From positions 7,337,380 to 7,401,379 of the forward strand of contig JAZAYU010000010.1 of assembly GCA_038501625.1 (NCBI GenBank): DNA of 64,000 nt, read 5' to 3'. Numbering within the stretch: the stretch's first letter is position 1; every line of letters begins with the position of its first letter. Shown piece after piece: positions 33,700 to 46,365 of the stretch. The DNA comes from Corbicula japonica (lineage: Eukaryota > Mollusca > Bivalvia > Venerida > Cyrenidae). The translations under genes were made by a program, and so were the position numbers. The notes below the pieces were generated by a model that ran no database searches, was not told the origin of the DNA, and saw only the letters and a list, made by a program, of their open reading frames with translations.

Positions 33700-36600
33700 A
33701 TAATTGCCCAGTCGTTACATTTAGGGTTAAGGGTTGTTACAAAAGTCAACATAGGCGTTTAACCATTCAAGGCTACCTAGCACATAGCCGTCCCCTACCT
33801 ATGGTTAAATAAGTGCTATTTTTCAATACCAATATGAATTGCCTTACCAACAATATAAGTCTAGTTCAGTCACATAAGGTGCTAATTTCGTTGTTTCAAA
33901 AGTCGACAAAGACGTTTTCCCATTAATTTGACCTACCGGGCTTGCTTCAAGGCTACCCAGCACATAGCCTTCCCCTACCTATGTTGATCAAAATGGTATT
34001 TTTCATTACCCTTATGAAGTACCTAAACGAACATGTAAGTCTAGTTCCGTCACATTAGCTCTAAGAAGGTGTAAGGGTCGTTTCAAGTCAACATAGACGT
34101 TTTTCCGGCATTTTAACGTCCAGGGTATGATTTAAGGCTCAACTGCACATAGCCTTCCCCTACCTATGTTTATCAAAGTGTTATTTTTCGTTACCCATAT
34201 GAAGTACCTAAACGACTATATCAGTCTAGTTCCGTCACATAAGCTCTAAAAAGGTGAAAGGGTTGTTACAAAAGTCGACAAAGACGTTTTCCCGGTATTT
34301 GGACGCACCGTGCTTGCTTCAAGGCTCAACAGCAGATAGCCATCCCCTACCTATGTTGATCAAGGTGTTATTTTTCGTTACCTGTATGAAACGCCTAAAC
34401 AACTGTATCGGTCTAGTTCTGTCACATTAGCTCTAAGAAGGTGAAAGGGGTTTCAAAAGTCGACAAAAGAGGTTTTCCCGGTATTTTGACACTCCTGGGC
34501 TTGCTTCAAGGCTCAACAGCACATAGCCTTTCCCTACCAATGTTGATCAGTGTTATTTTTCATTACCCATATGAAGTACCCAAACATCTATATCAGTTAG
34601 TTCTGTCACATTAGCTCTAAGAAGGGTAAAGGGTTGTTTCAATAGTCGACAACAACGTTTTGCCGGTATTTTGACGCAGCCGGGCTTGCTTTAAGGCTCA
34701 ACAGCACATAGCCTTCCCCTACCTATGTTGATCGAAGTGCTATTTTTCGTTACCCATAAGAAGGTGAAAGGGTTGTTTCAAATGTCGACGAAGACGTTTT
34801 CCCGGTATTTTGACGACCCCGGACTTGCTTTAAGGCTCAACAGCACATAGCCTTCCCCTACCGATGTTGATCAAAGTGTTATTTTTCGTAACCCATATGA
34901 AGTACCTAAACAACTATATCAGTCTAGTTCTGTCACATTAGCTCTAAGAAGATGAAAGGGTAGTTTCAAAAGTCGACAACAACGTTTTTTCCGGTATTTT
35001 GACGCACCCGGGCTTGCTTTAAGGCTCAACAGCACATAGCCTTCCCCTACCTATGTTGATCAAAGTGTTATTTTTCGTTACCCATATGAAGTGCCTAAAC
35101 AACTATATCAGTCTAGTTCTGTCACATTAGCTCTAAGAAGGTGAAAGGGTTGTTTCAAAAGTCGACAAAGACGTTTTCCCGGTATTTGGACGCACCGGGG
35201 CCTGCTTTCTGGCTCAACACCACATAGCCTTCCCCTGACTGTGAAAAAGACGTTTTCCCGGTATTTCCACGCACCCGGGCTTGCTTCAAGGCTCAACAGC
35301 ACATAGCCTTCCCCTACCAATGTTGGTAAAAGTGTTATTTTTCGTTACCCATATGAAATGCCTAAAGAACTATATCAGTCTTGTTCTGTCACATTAGCTC
35401 TGAAAAGGTGAAAGGGTTGTTTCAAACTTTGACAAAGACGTTTTCCCGGTATTTCCACGCACCCGGGCTTGCTTCAAGGCTCAACATCACATAGCCTTCC
35501 CCTATCAATGTTGATAAAAGTGCTATTTTTCGTTACCCATATGAAGTGCCTAAACAACTATATCAGTCTAGTTCTGTCACATTAGCTCTAAGAAGGTAAC
35601 AGGGTTGTTTCAAAAGTCGACAAATACGTTTTCCCGATATTTGGACGCACCGGGGCTTCCTTCAAGGCTCAACAGTACATAGCATTCCCCTACCTATGTT
35701 GATAAAATTGATATTTTTCGTTACCCATATGAAATGCCTAAACAACTTTATCAGTCTAGTTCTGTCACATTAGCTCTAAGAAGGTAACAGGGTTGTTTCA
35801 AAAGTCGACAAATACGTTTTCCCGATATTTGGACGCACCGGGGCTTCCTTCAAGGCTCAACAGCACATAGCCTTCCCCTACCTCTGTTGATAAAAGTGAT
35901 ATTTTTCTTTACCCATATGACGTGCCAAAAGAACTATATCAGTCTAGTTCTGTCACATTAGCTCTAAAAAGGTGAAAGGGTTGTTTCTAAAATCGACAAA
36001 GACGTTTTCCCGGTATTTGGACGCACCCGGGATTGATTCAAGGCTCAACAGCACATAGCCTTCCCCTACCTATGTTGATATAGTTATTTGGACGCACCGG
36101 GGCATCCTTAAAGACTCAACAGCACATAGCCTTCCCCTACCTTTGTTGATCAAAGTGTTATTTTTCGTTACCCATATGAAATGCCAAGATAACTAAATCA
36201 GTCGTGTTCTGTCACATTAGCTCTATAAAGGTGAAGGGTTGTTTCAAAAGTCGACAAAGACGTTTTCCCGGTATTTTGACGAGCCCGGGCTTGCTTCAAG
36301 GTTCAACAGCACATAGCCTTCCCCTACCTATGTAAATCAATGTGTTAATTTTCGTTACCCATATGAAGTGCCAAAATAAGTATATCAGTCTAGTTCTGTC
36401 ACATTAGCTCTATCAAGGTGAAAGAGTTGTTTCAAAAGTCGACAAAGACGTTTTCCCGGTATTTGGACGCACCGGGGCTTCCTTCAAGGCTCAACAGCAC
36501 ATAGCCTTCCCCTGCCAATGTTGATAAAAGTGTTATTTTTCTTTACCCATATGAAGTGCCAAAATAACTATATCAGTCTAGTTCTGTCACATTAGCTCTA

Positions 36601-39600
36601 AGAAGGTGGAAGGGTTGTTTCAAAATTCGACAAAGACGTTTTCCCGGTATTTCGCCGCACCCGGGCTTGCTTCAAGGCTCAACAGCACATAGCCTTCCCC
36701 TACCTATGTTGATCAAAGTGTTATTTTTCGTTACCCATATGAAGTGCCAAAAGAACTATATAAGTCTAGTTCTGTCACACTAGCTCTAAAAAGGTGAAAG
36801 GGTTGTTTCAAAAGTCGACAAAGACGTTTTCCCGGTATTTCGACGCACCCGGGCTTGCATCAAGGCTCAACAGCACATAGCCTTCCCCTACCTAGGTTGA
36901 TCAAAGTGTTATTTTTCGTTACCCATATGAAGTGCCAAAAGAACTATATAAGTCTAGTTCTGTCACATTAGCTCTATAAAGGTGAAAGGGTTGTTTCCAA
37001 AGTCGACAAAGACGTTTTCCCGGTATTTGAAGATCCCGGGATTGCTTCAAGGCTCAACAGTACATAGCCATCCCATTCCTATGTTGATAAAAGTGATATT
37101 TTTCGTTACCCATATGAAATGCCTAAAGAACTATATCAGTCTAGTTCTGTCACATTAGCTCTAATAAGGTGCAAGTGTTCTTTGAAACGTTGACAAAGAC
37201 GTTTTCCCGGTATTTCGACGCACCCGGGCTTGCTTCAAGGCTCAACAGCACATAGCCTTCTCATACCAATGTTGGTAAAATTGTTATTTTTCGTTACCCA
37301 TATGAAGAGCCTAAACAACTATATCAGTCTTGTTCCGTCACATTAGCTCTAAAAAGGTGAAAGGGTTGTATCAAAAGTCGACAAAGACGTTTTCCCGGTA
37401 TTTTACGCACCCGGGCTTGCTTCAAGGCTCAACAGCACATAGCCTTCTCATACCAATGTTGGTAAAATTGTTATTTTTCGTTACCCATATGAAATACCAA
37501 AAGAACTATATCAGTCTAGTACTGTCACATTAGCTCTATAAAGGTGAAAGGGTTGATTCAAAAGTCGACAAAGACGTTTTCTCGTTGTTTTTACGCACTC
37601 GGGTTTGCTTCAAGGCTCAACAGCACATAGCCTTCCCCTACCTATGTTGATAAAAGTGATATTTTTCGTAACATATATGAACTGCCTAAATAACTATATA
37701 AGTCTAGTTCTGTCACATTAGCTCCAAAAATATGAAAGGGTTGTTTCAAAAGTCGACAAAGACGTTTTCCCGGTATTTTGACGACCCCGGGCTTGCTTCA
37801 AGGCTCAACAGCACATAGCCTTCCCCTACCTATGTTGATCAAAGTGTTATTTTTCGTTACCCATAAGAAATGCCAAAATAACTAAATCAGTCGTGTTCTG
37901 TCACATTAGCTCTAAAAAGGTGAAGGGTTGTTTCAAAAGTCGACAAAGACGTTTTCCCGGTATTTTGACGCACCCGGGTTTGCTTCAAGGCTCAACAGCA
38001 CATAGCCTTCCCCTACCTATGTTGATCAAAGTGGTATTTTTCGTTACCCATATGAAGTGCCTAAATAACTATATCAGTCTAGTTCTGTCACATTAGCTCT
38101 AAGAAGGTGAAAGGGTTGTTTGAGAAGTCGACAAAGACGTTTTCCCGGTATTTTGACGAGCCCGGGCTTGCTTCAAGGCTCAACAGCACATAGCGTTCCC
38201 CTACCTATGTAAATCAAAGTGTTATTTTTCGTTACCCATATGAAGTGCCAAAATAACTATATCAGTCTAGTTCTGTCACATTAGCTCTATAAAAGGTGAA
38301 AGGGTTGATTCAAAAGTCGACATAGGCGTTTTCTAGTTGTTTTTACGCACCCGGGTTTGTTTCAAGACTCAACAGCACATAGCCTTCCCCTACCTATGTT
38401 GATCAAAGTGGTATTTTTAGTAACCCATATGAAGTGCCTAAATAACTTTATCAGTCTAGTTCTGTCACATTAGCTCTAAGAAGGTGGAAGGGTTGATTCA
38501 AAAGTCGACAAAGACGTTTTCTCGGTATATTGACGACCCCGGGCTTGCTTCAAGGCTCAACAGCACATTGCCTTCTCCTACCTATGTTGATCATAGTGGT
38601 ATTTTTCGTTGCCAATATGAAATGCCTAAATAATAATATTAGTCTTGTTCTGTCACATTAGCTCTACAAAGGCGAAAGGGTTGTTTCAAACTTCGACAAA
38701 GACGTTTACCCGGTATTTCGACGCACCCGGGTTTGCTTCAAGGCTCAACAGCACATAGCCTTCCCCTTCCTATGTTGATCAAAGTGTTATTTTTATTTAC
38801 CCATATGAAGTGTCAAAAGAACTATATCAGTCTAGTTCTGTCCCATTAGCTCTAAAAAGGTGAAAGGGTTGTTTCAAAAGTCGACAAAGACGTTTTCCCG
38901 GTATTTCGACGCACCCGGGCTTGCATCAAGGCTCAACAGCACATAGCCTTCCCCTACCTAGGTTGATCAAAGTGTTATTTTTCGTTACCCATATAAGTGC
39001 CAAAATAACTATATAAGTCTAGTTCTGTCACATTAGCTCTATAAAGGTGAAAGGGTTGTTTCCAAAGTCGACAAAGACGTTTTCCCGGTATTTGAAGATC
39101 CCGGGATTGCTTCAAGGCTCAACAGTACATAGCCATCCCCTACCTATGTTGATAAAAGTGATATTTTTCGTTACCCATATGAAATGCCTAAAGAACTATA
39201 TCAGTCTAGTTCTGTCACATTAGCTCTAATAAGGTGACAGTGTTCTTTGAAACGTTGACAAAGACGTTTTTCCGGTATTTCGACGCACCCGGGCTTGCTT
39301 CAAGGCTCAACAGCACATAGCCTTCTCATACCAATGTTGGTAAAATTGTTATTTTTCGTTACCCATACCCTACCTATGTTGATCATAGTGGTATTTTTCG
39401 TTGCCAATATGAAATGCCTAAATAATAATATTAGTCTTGTTCTGTCACATTAGCTCTACAAAGGTGAAAGGGTTGTTTCAAACTTCGACAAAGACGTTTT
39501 CCCGGTATTTCGACGCACCCGGGTTTGCTTCAAGGCTCAACAGCACATAGCCTTCCCCTTCCTATGTTGATCAAAGTGTTATTTTTATTTACCCATATGA

Positions 39601-39842
39601 AGTGTCAAAAGAACTATATCAGTCTAGTTCTGTCCCATTAGCTCTAAAAAGGTGAAAGGGTTGTTTCAAAAGTCGACAAAGACGTTTTCCCGGTATTTGG
39701 ACGCACCGGGGCTTCCTTCAAGGCTCAACAGCACATAGCCTTCCCCTACCAATGTTGATAAAAGTGGTATTTTTCTTTACCCATATGAAGTGCCTAAATA
39801 ATAATATTAGTCTTGTTCTGTCACATTATCTCCAAGAAGGTG
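33700..39842 (+). repeat. 188-bp satellite array, roughly 30 units
   Basis: The words GGCTCAACAGCACATAGCCT, TTATTTTTCGTTACCCATAT, CTAGTTCTGTCACATTAGCT and AGTCGACAAAGACGTTTTCC recur in fixed order. GGCTCAAC starts at 34834, 35023, 35211, then 35290, 35478, 35666 and 35854: spacing 188 apart from shortened units (139 and 79 bp). Units at the left edge (33.7-34.1 kb) are the most diverged; the right edge stops abruptly at about 39842. All ORFs inside are repeat-derived. Confidence 0.96.
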
Positions 39843-40137
39843 ATGTCGATGTGATGATTGTAATTATTTTTATAAGTTATTTTTCTGTTATAATAAACTG
39901 ATCTCTATTTTTTTTTCTTTTGGTACTTTCACATTTATTATTATATTACTGAATATGTATTTCATATTTTATCACATAGGATTTGATTTCCTTTCAGATA
40001 AATTAACTTTTCCATATTTTTCATCGATAAATCCTTAGTGTTCGCTAGGAAAAAATCGAATAATTATGGGTACGAATCTTTATTGTTCGCTACTATTGTT
40101 CGCTATCTTAGTGTTCGCCAACTTGAATTTGGTGAGC

Positions 40138-40170
40138 ATTCTATAAATAGCGGTCACGTCATCAAGCTAA
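40138..40170. repeat. Direct repeat with TATA-like and CRE-like words, copy 1
   Basis: ATTCTATAAATAGCGGTCAC followed by GTCATCAAG. Matches copy 2 almost exactly. Confidence 0.7.
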
Positions 40171-40456
40171 CATAGACCTCTATCATAAGAACGCATAACA
40201 ATCCAATGTATAAAACCCAGATCATGAATGACCTGTATGGTTTGACGCATAACTTGCAGTTTTTTGCTATATTACTACGCGACTGTGTAAAAAAGGCACG
40301 CAATGTAGTTTGTAATTTATCTTGCAATTTCTGTCTTTTTGGGATAACTATATGTAAGTGTAATTATGATAGAGTAACCCATTTTTTCACAATTAAACTC
40401 AAATTGATGGTATATGTTGTCTAAATATCTTGCCACAAAAGTGAAAATGAAAGTTA

Positions 40457-40503
40457 TGACGTCAAAATAAAATTATGACGTCATAATGAAACTTATGACG
40501 TCA
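40457..40503. promoter_or_regulatory. Three CRE palindromes (TGACGTCA) in 47 bp
   Basis: Perfect TGACGTCA at 40457-40464, 40476-40483 and 40496-40503, each preceded by TTA, spaced 19 and 20 bp apart (about two helical turns). This is the consensus site for CREB/ATF bZIP factors. Whether a promoter follows is unknown. Confidence 0.55.
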
Positions 40504-41071
40504 GTGTGCCTGTAAAGGATGGTGTTTTAAAATCCGAGTGATGGCCTAGAAACTTAAAATGGTCGATATTGATTAACTATAGGAGGTTTTAGTTGTATAA
40601 AGATTTAAAACGAAACAAGTTTAATGTTGTTGACGCTTTTCCAATTTTAATTGTAAACAATAAATAAAACTTCACGCATTTTCCATGTCCTATAGCGTCT
40701 TCTGATGACATAAAGCAACCCCGATTCTTAAATGCAGTCCAGCAGGGTCATAGCTCCGCCCTAAAAGTAGTCTCTATCCCAGTGTTCCTAGCGCCAACGT
40801 ACACAGGTCATGTCTTGGACCGTAAACTGTGTTTTATACATTGCATAACAATCCTAACCAGGATTTTTGTCTTCATACGCGGAGTTAACAGTCCGCAATG
40901 TAGTTACGTCAATTAACCTTAGACAAATGAATAAATATGGTATATTTTATCGATTTAGTTTAGAAACGTATCAGATAACCCGTAATATTGAGTTGTATAT
41001 CCCTTATTTTAAGTCTAATGTGACATTTGAACACTGTCTGATATCTGAATGTAAGAGCGGATCTAGAGGCA

Positions 41072-41104
41072 TTCTATAAATAGCGGTCACGTCATCAAGG
41101 TAAC
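41072..41104. repeat. Direct repeat with TATA-like and CRE-like words, copy 2
   Basis: Same block as copy 1, preceded by GGC instead of GAGC and followed by GTAACTAG. Flanking sequences are unrelated, which suggests the end of a dispersed element or two copies of a core promoter. Confidence 0.7.
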
Positions 41105-41599
41105 TAGTCCCGATCCCATTGTACTTTGAGCGAAAGTACACAGGTCAATGTGATGATCACGTGACCGGTGTGTACACAATGTTTGGTGAGTTTATCTGAA
41201 TATCTCAAGGAACCGATTCTCTCCATCATTCATGCAAACCCAATACTCAGATCTTTTCCCAGAAATCCAGGCTTAATAATATGCATGTCAGCTTTCAACC
41301 AAGATGCTGCCGTAAGTTGTCACACAGTAGAATACTTAGACTACAATATATCATCATTTAGTGCAAAAACAGTATATAGGCCTAACTGGTTATTTTGACT
41401 ATGGTACTTGCCATTTTTTTCACTAGTTGATAATATGCTTTAAAAGTTCATTAAATTGCTGCATGTTTTAATTATTTAATGCAGATATTATATTAATGTA
41501 TCATTACTAAATATGGTTTTCAAAAGAATGTAATAAAAGATGTAAATGATTATCAAAATCTCATATAAAAATACTTTAGATGCACTTAAATGTTAATAG

Positions 41600-43498
41600 C
41601 AGTGGCGGATCCATGGGGGGGGTTCGCTTGAACCCCCCAAATTTCCCCGAGTTTTTGTCCCGGGTGGTTCTCGGTTCGAATTTTGTGGAAACGAATCAAT
41701 AATAATGGTTTCCAGAAAAGAATGGACACGTTTGGTACAAACTTGTTTCATTTGACGACAAAAATGCAGCCTATGTGATGGTCCTGAGTGTCAAAACTTG
41801 GACTTCACGCATATTACTTGCTCTCAATTCTAACCTGTGTATTGCCAATAAACAACTTCGCACCCCTGCACACTTGCCACTGTATGTGATCAATCTGCTT
41901 AAATTTTAACCTAAACAACAAACTGAAAGTAGTAAAATGTAATCAACAGAAAACTTAATATTGCATGTTTCATGCGTCCCCCAATCAAACTTCGTGAGCA
42001 TTCGATAAATCACAGGACCTTTTGCAACTGATTAAAATTAGCAGTTCGAGTCTGTGGTATAAAATGTAACATTCATTCTTATGCTTATATTTGCAATACA
42101 AGAAAGACATGAAGTTTGAATAAAGAATTATACATGTATTTTTCGATATCACGTCCGGCGGCGACTCATTAAAGACAAAAAGTAATGACCACGAGCACAA
42201 CTGCTTAAAGTTCGCATAGAGTAATTTACTGAGGTAGAGTCATGCACAAATCAAATAAACAAAATCCTCAAAAATATGCCGGGCGCGCCAATGTCGTTCC
42301 AGGATTTTAGTACCAAAATCTTTACACATTCGTTTCTGCTTTAATTGGTCACTTCTTCAGTAGGGAATGAATTTCACGCTGTTCATGAAAATAAAGCATT
42401 CAAAAGTAAAAAATAATCATCGGTCTTAACATACTTTATATCCTACGAAGAACAATGTTGGCACCACATTGTTTTTCCTAATAATGTATAACTTAAAACA
42501 ATATATAACTTGATTATGAGACTTCTTACACACTAATTCAACATTGTTTGTAGATTTTAAGTTTACGAAAACAAGATATTTTGTTATTCCGACAAATTTT
42601 GACAGGACTGTGATGGAAGCCAGCGGATTATTCGCCGAGTTCTGATACCTATAGAGGAAGGTTCTTAATATTCTGTGGCAGTTAAGCTGATTAAAATACA
42701 TAAAAAACCTCAAGCAACCCTCTAATTTCTTTACTTTAATAAAGATTTTCCACGTCAACGTTTACTTAAGGACAGTAAAAGAAATCGGATGTGTTTTTTT
42801 TTCTCCATACACAGAGTTTGCTTTACTTATACAGTATAGCCATCACTTTTAAAAGTTGACTATGGACTCGGCACATTAACGTTCATAAATTTGTTTTATG
42901 CAAAATTATTCAAAAGATAATGATTTTTATGTCCAATAGGAAACCAAAAGTATCTCACAGCTAATTTTCTCTCCGAGCCCCATCCAACCACAAACAGTTA
43001 TTAGTGCATCTAAATTGTCTTCAACATTTTCCAACTGGCGAAAATATGGACCAGAAACTGGGGACCCTGAACTTAGCCATTTTGAGCATTTTTTCTCTAA
43101 TTAATAACTTATTGAGTTGAAACATTGTAAATGGCATATCTAGACTCAAATAATCAGGCAGAGTATTTGGATCTGAGTGCTTATAATTGCATCACTAGAG
43201 CTCACAAGTAAATAGTTAAAATCAAGTATAAATGAGTAGTTCAAACCTGCTATACAATTCCCACAAAATAACTCAGAATGCAGGACTTGGCATATAAATT
43301 TTCAAAATTTTCCGGGGGAGCAGGTTCGGACCGCCTAGATTAGTTAGGACTTATTGGGGCCTTTTACAAATATTATTTATTGAGAACCCTGGAAGTTTCC
43401 GAAGTACTGATGTTTTAGCTCAGTTGCAAATTGACGCTGTTAAAAAAAACGACTCGCTGAGTTGAACCCCCCTTGCTGAAATCCTGGATCCGCCCCTG
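41600..43498. mobile_element. 1.9-kb element with CAG..GGATCC inverted ends
   Basis: Left end CAGTGGCGGATCCATGG, right end the complement of CAGGGGCGGATCCAGGA; just inside, GGTTCGCTTGAACCCCCC and TTGAACCCCCC also mirror each other. CAG-initial ends fit hAT, but the flanks (GTTAATAG and CCATTGTG) do not match, so no target duplication is visible. A 110-codon minus-strand ORF (42758-42426) shows no transposase motif. A related fragment lies at 46110-46260 (GGGGCAGATCTAGAGGGGG). Confidence 0.65.
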
Positions 43499-43914
43499 CC
43501 ATTGTGTTTCTCAAAGTTGTACAGGACAGTTGGTGTTTGACTTTTAGTTACTGGATTCTTTTGAAAAAATGTAAGTTATTTCATTGTTTTAACAAATTAA
43601 AAAGCAAGTAAATACAGTTATACTTGTGCTACTGCTACCACAACTAATAATTAAAGTAATAATATTGTTGGTGCAACAAATAACTTGAATAACTTGTGTA
43701 GTGGTCTTTTGTCTTCCATAATGGCTGCTCCTGGACCTCATAGCTATTAGCAGTCAGAAGTATAGGGGTTGAACTTAAGTTTGATGATGATTATCTTTTA
43801 TGATTGTGAGGTTAAGTAACTGAGGGTGAATGAGGCTCTGCAGGATTCCCGCCAAAACTTCGCCCGGTGTGTTGAATTTTCTTTTTTAATACTGCAGAAC
43901 TCAACCAAGTTGGA

Positions 43915-44107
43915 ATTACAGACATTTTGTACTTGCCTACTTAATTACAGATGGATATGACAAGAACTTGCTGAAGTGGCAGAACAGTGTAGACTGTCAT
44001 GGCAGACATGTAGACCTTCATCAGATTACCTAATATGAAGGATTGATTTGCACCATATATGTCCAGAGCCAACATGGGAAGCCCCTACAGATCAGAAGTT
44101 CCACACT
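43915..44107 (+). other. Possible non-coding exon
   Basis: TTAATTACAG before and AACAA|GTAGGT after are splice-like, and the segment is less AT-rich than its flanks. It has stops in all useful frames. Weak. Confidence 0.2.
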
Positions 44108-44209
44108 AAACAAGTAGGTTGTTACAAGTTTTTATTGGTTTCATTATCTTCAAATGTAGAAAGTGAAGGCAAATTGTCTTTGTAATTTATGGCTTTATTA
44201 TGCCCCCGC

Positions 44210-46057
44210 CATGAAATGGCGATGGGCATTAAGAGTTGCTCCTGTCCGTCCGTCCTTCCGTCGTCCGTCCGTCCGTCCGTCCGATATTCTCGTGAACGCA
44301 ACTCCTCCTAAACTACTGGTGGGAATTTAATGAAACTTTACCACAATGCTTGGCTTGATATGTAGTTGTGCATGAAGGTGGGGTTTCGCTCTTACATGTT
44401 CCGTTCAGAAGTGATGGCCCTTTGATATTTCCATTTACATTAGTTTTAATAGGAATATATCTTGTGAACGCAACTTCTCCTAAACTACTGGTGGGAATTT
44501 AATGAAACTTTACCACAATGCTTGGCTTGATATGTAGTTGTGCATAAAGGTGGGGTTTCGCTCTTACATGTTCTGTTCAGAAGTTATGGCCCTTTGATAC
44601 TTCCATTTACATTAGTTTTAATAGGAATATATCTTGTGAACGCAACTTCTCCTAAACTACTGGTGGGAATTTAATGAAACTTTACCACAATGCTTGGCTT
44701 GATATGTAGTTGTGCATGAAGGTGGGGTTTCGCTTTTACATGTTCCGTTCAGAAGTTATGGCCCTTTGATACTTCCATTTACATTAGTTTTAATAGGAAT
44801 ATATCTCGTGAACGCAACTCCTCCTACACTACTGGTGGGAATTTAATGAAACTTTACCACAATGCTTGGCTTGATATGTAGTTGTGCATGAAGGTGGGGT
44901 TTTGCTCTTACATGTTCCGTTCAGAAGTTATGGCCCTTTGATACTTCCATTTACATTAGTTTTAATAGGAATATATCTCGTGAACGCAACTCCTCCTACA
45001 CTACTGGTGGGAATTTAATGAAACTTTACCACAATGCTTGGCTTGATATGTAGTTGTGCATGAAGGTGGGGTTTCGCTTTTACATGTTCCGTTCAGAAGT
45101 TATGGCCCTTTGATACTTCCATTTACAATAGTTTTAATAGGAATATATCTTGTGAACGCAACTCCTCCTACACTACTGGTGGGAATTTAATGAAACTTTA
45201 CCACAATGCTTGGCCTGATATGTTGTTGTGCATAATGGTGGGGTTTTGCTCTTAGATGTTTTGTTCAAAAGTTATGGCCCTTTGATAATTTCATTTACAT
45301 TAGTTTTATTCTTATATTTTGTGTTAAGCAAAATATGCATTTTGCCCATAACTTTAAAACTACTTGAGATATTGCCTTGAAACTTGAAATATATTTTCAC
45401 CATCAAAATCTACATCATAACCAACAAGACCCATAACCCTGCTTCCAATATTTTTTCAAATTATGCCCCTTCTTCACTTACATTTTGTGTTAAGCAAAAT
45501 ATACACTTGGCCCTTAACTTTGTTATGAATGGAGGGATTTCAAAATAACTTGGCACAAATGTTCACCAAGACAAGGTGGTGTGTCGCATACAACACCCAT
45601 GCCTGTAGGTCCAAGGTCAAGGTCACTGTTACTAAAAATAGAAATTTCTTGCAAAATTGTGTCGGCTCTGTAACTTTGTTATTTGTTATTGGATTTTTAA
45701 ATAACTTGGTTTAATTGATCACCATATTAAGACTGTGTGTCACATACATTCCCAAGCCTGTAGGTCCAAGGTCAAGGTCAATGTTACTAAAAATAGAATT
45801 TTCTTCTCCAGGCTGTAACTTTGTTATGAATGGAGGGATTTCAAAAAAACTTGGCACAAATGTTCACCATGACAGGGTGGTGTGTCCGCACAAAACCCAT
45901 GCCTGTAGATCGAAGGTCAAGGTCACTGTTACTAAAAGTAGAATTTTCTTGTAATAGGAATATATCTCATGAACACAACTTGTCCTACACTACTGCTGGG
46001 AGCTTTATGAAAAACCCATAGCGGGGGCATCCGTGTCCTTTGGACACATTTCTAGTT
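44210..46057 (+). mobile_element. Element with ATGCCCCCGC inverted ends and internal tandem arrays
   Basis: Begins ATGCCCCCGCCATGAAATGG and ends near GCGGGGGCATCCGTGTCC, giving a 10-bp inverted end pair. Order inside: (CCGT)n-type run at 44247-44281, a 172-bp tandem array (next entry), a transition, then two or three diverged copies of a block with GTTATGAATGGAGGGATTTC and GGTCCAAGGTCAAGGTCACT (45520-45950). ORFs of 61-79 codons here are repeat-derived. No transposase. Confidence 0.75.
44292..45310 (+). repeat. Tandem repeat, six 172-bp units
   Basis: GTGAACGCAACT starts at 44292, 44464, 44636, 44808, 44980 and 45152: spacing exactly 172. Most units differ at only a few positions; the last is more diverged and runs into unrelated sequence. 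Confidence 0.95.
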
Positions 46058-46365
46058 AATTTTAAAATAACCAATATTTGGTTTACATTTAGTGAAATTT
46101 ATTAGTTTTTAGGGGCAGATCTAGAGGGGGTTTGTGGAATTGCTTGAACCCCCATTTGAGCAGCAATATTTAATTTTCTTGGGGATTTTTGCCAGAAATA
46201 ATTTATCTACCCTAAAACTGGCCCAAATTAACCCCCTTTTATTGGATCCTTGCATCCAACCCTGATCTTTTATTTCTTTGCACAATGATGTCCATCCAGT
46301 GTCTACACTTTGTGCTATTCAGTCACAACAACCATCAGTCTAACCTTCTGTTAACATTTTTCCAG

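Larger units (their letters stand above)
39843..41599. other. Non-satellite spacer with CRE-like sites
   Basis: No convincing gene. It contains short repeats of GTTCGCTA (40045-40115), three TGACGTCA palindromes, and two copies of an ATTCTATAAATAGCGGTCAC block about 940 bp apart (separate entries). Two ORFs of 70-76 residues have no recognisable features. Confidence 0.55.

Noticed and set aside
37330..38096. Two similar 67-codon ORFs in the 188-bp satellite (37330-37533 and 37893-38096)
   Set aside because: Both are satellite sequence in a frame that happens to be open; neighbouring units break it.
33700..39842. CRISPR-like regular repeats
   Set aside because: Units are contiguous 188-bp tandem copies without unique spacers, and the genome is eukaryotic.
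42426..42758. 110-codon minus-strand ORF inside the 1.9-kb element as a transposase
   Set aside because: No DDE, BED or dimerisation motif visible; composition is that of AT-rich non-coding DNA.
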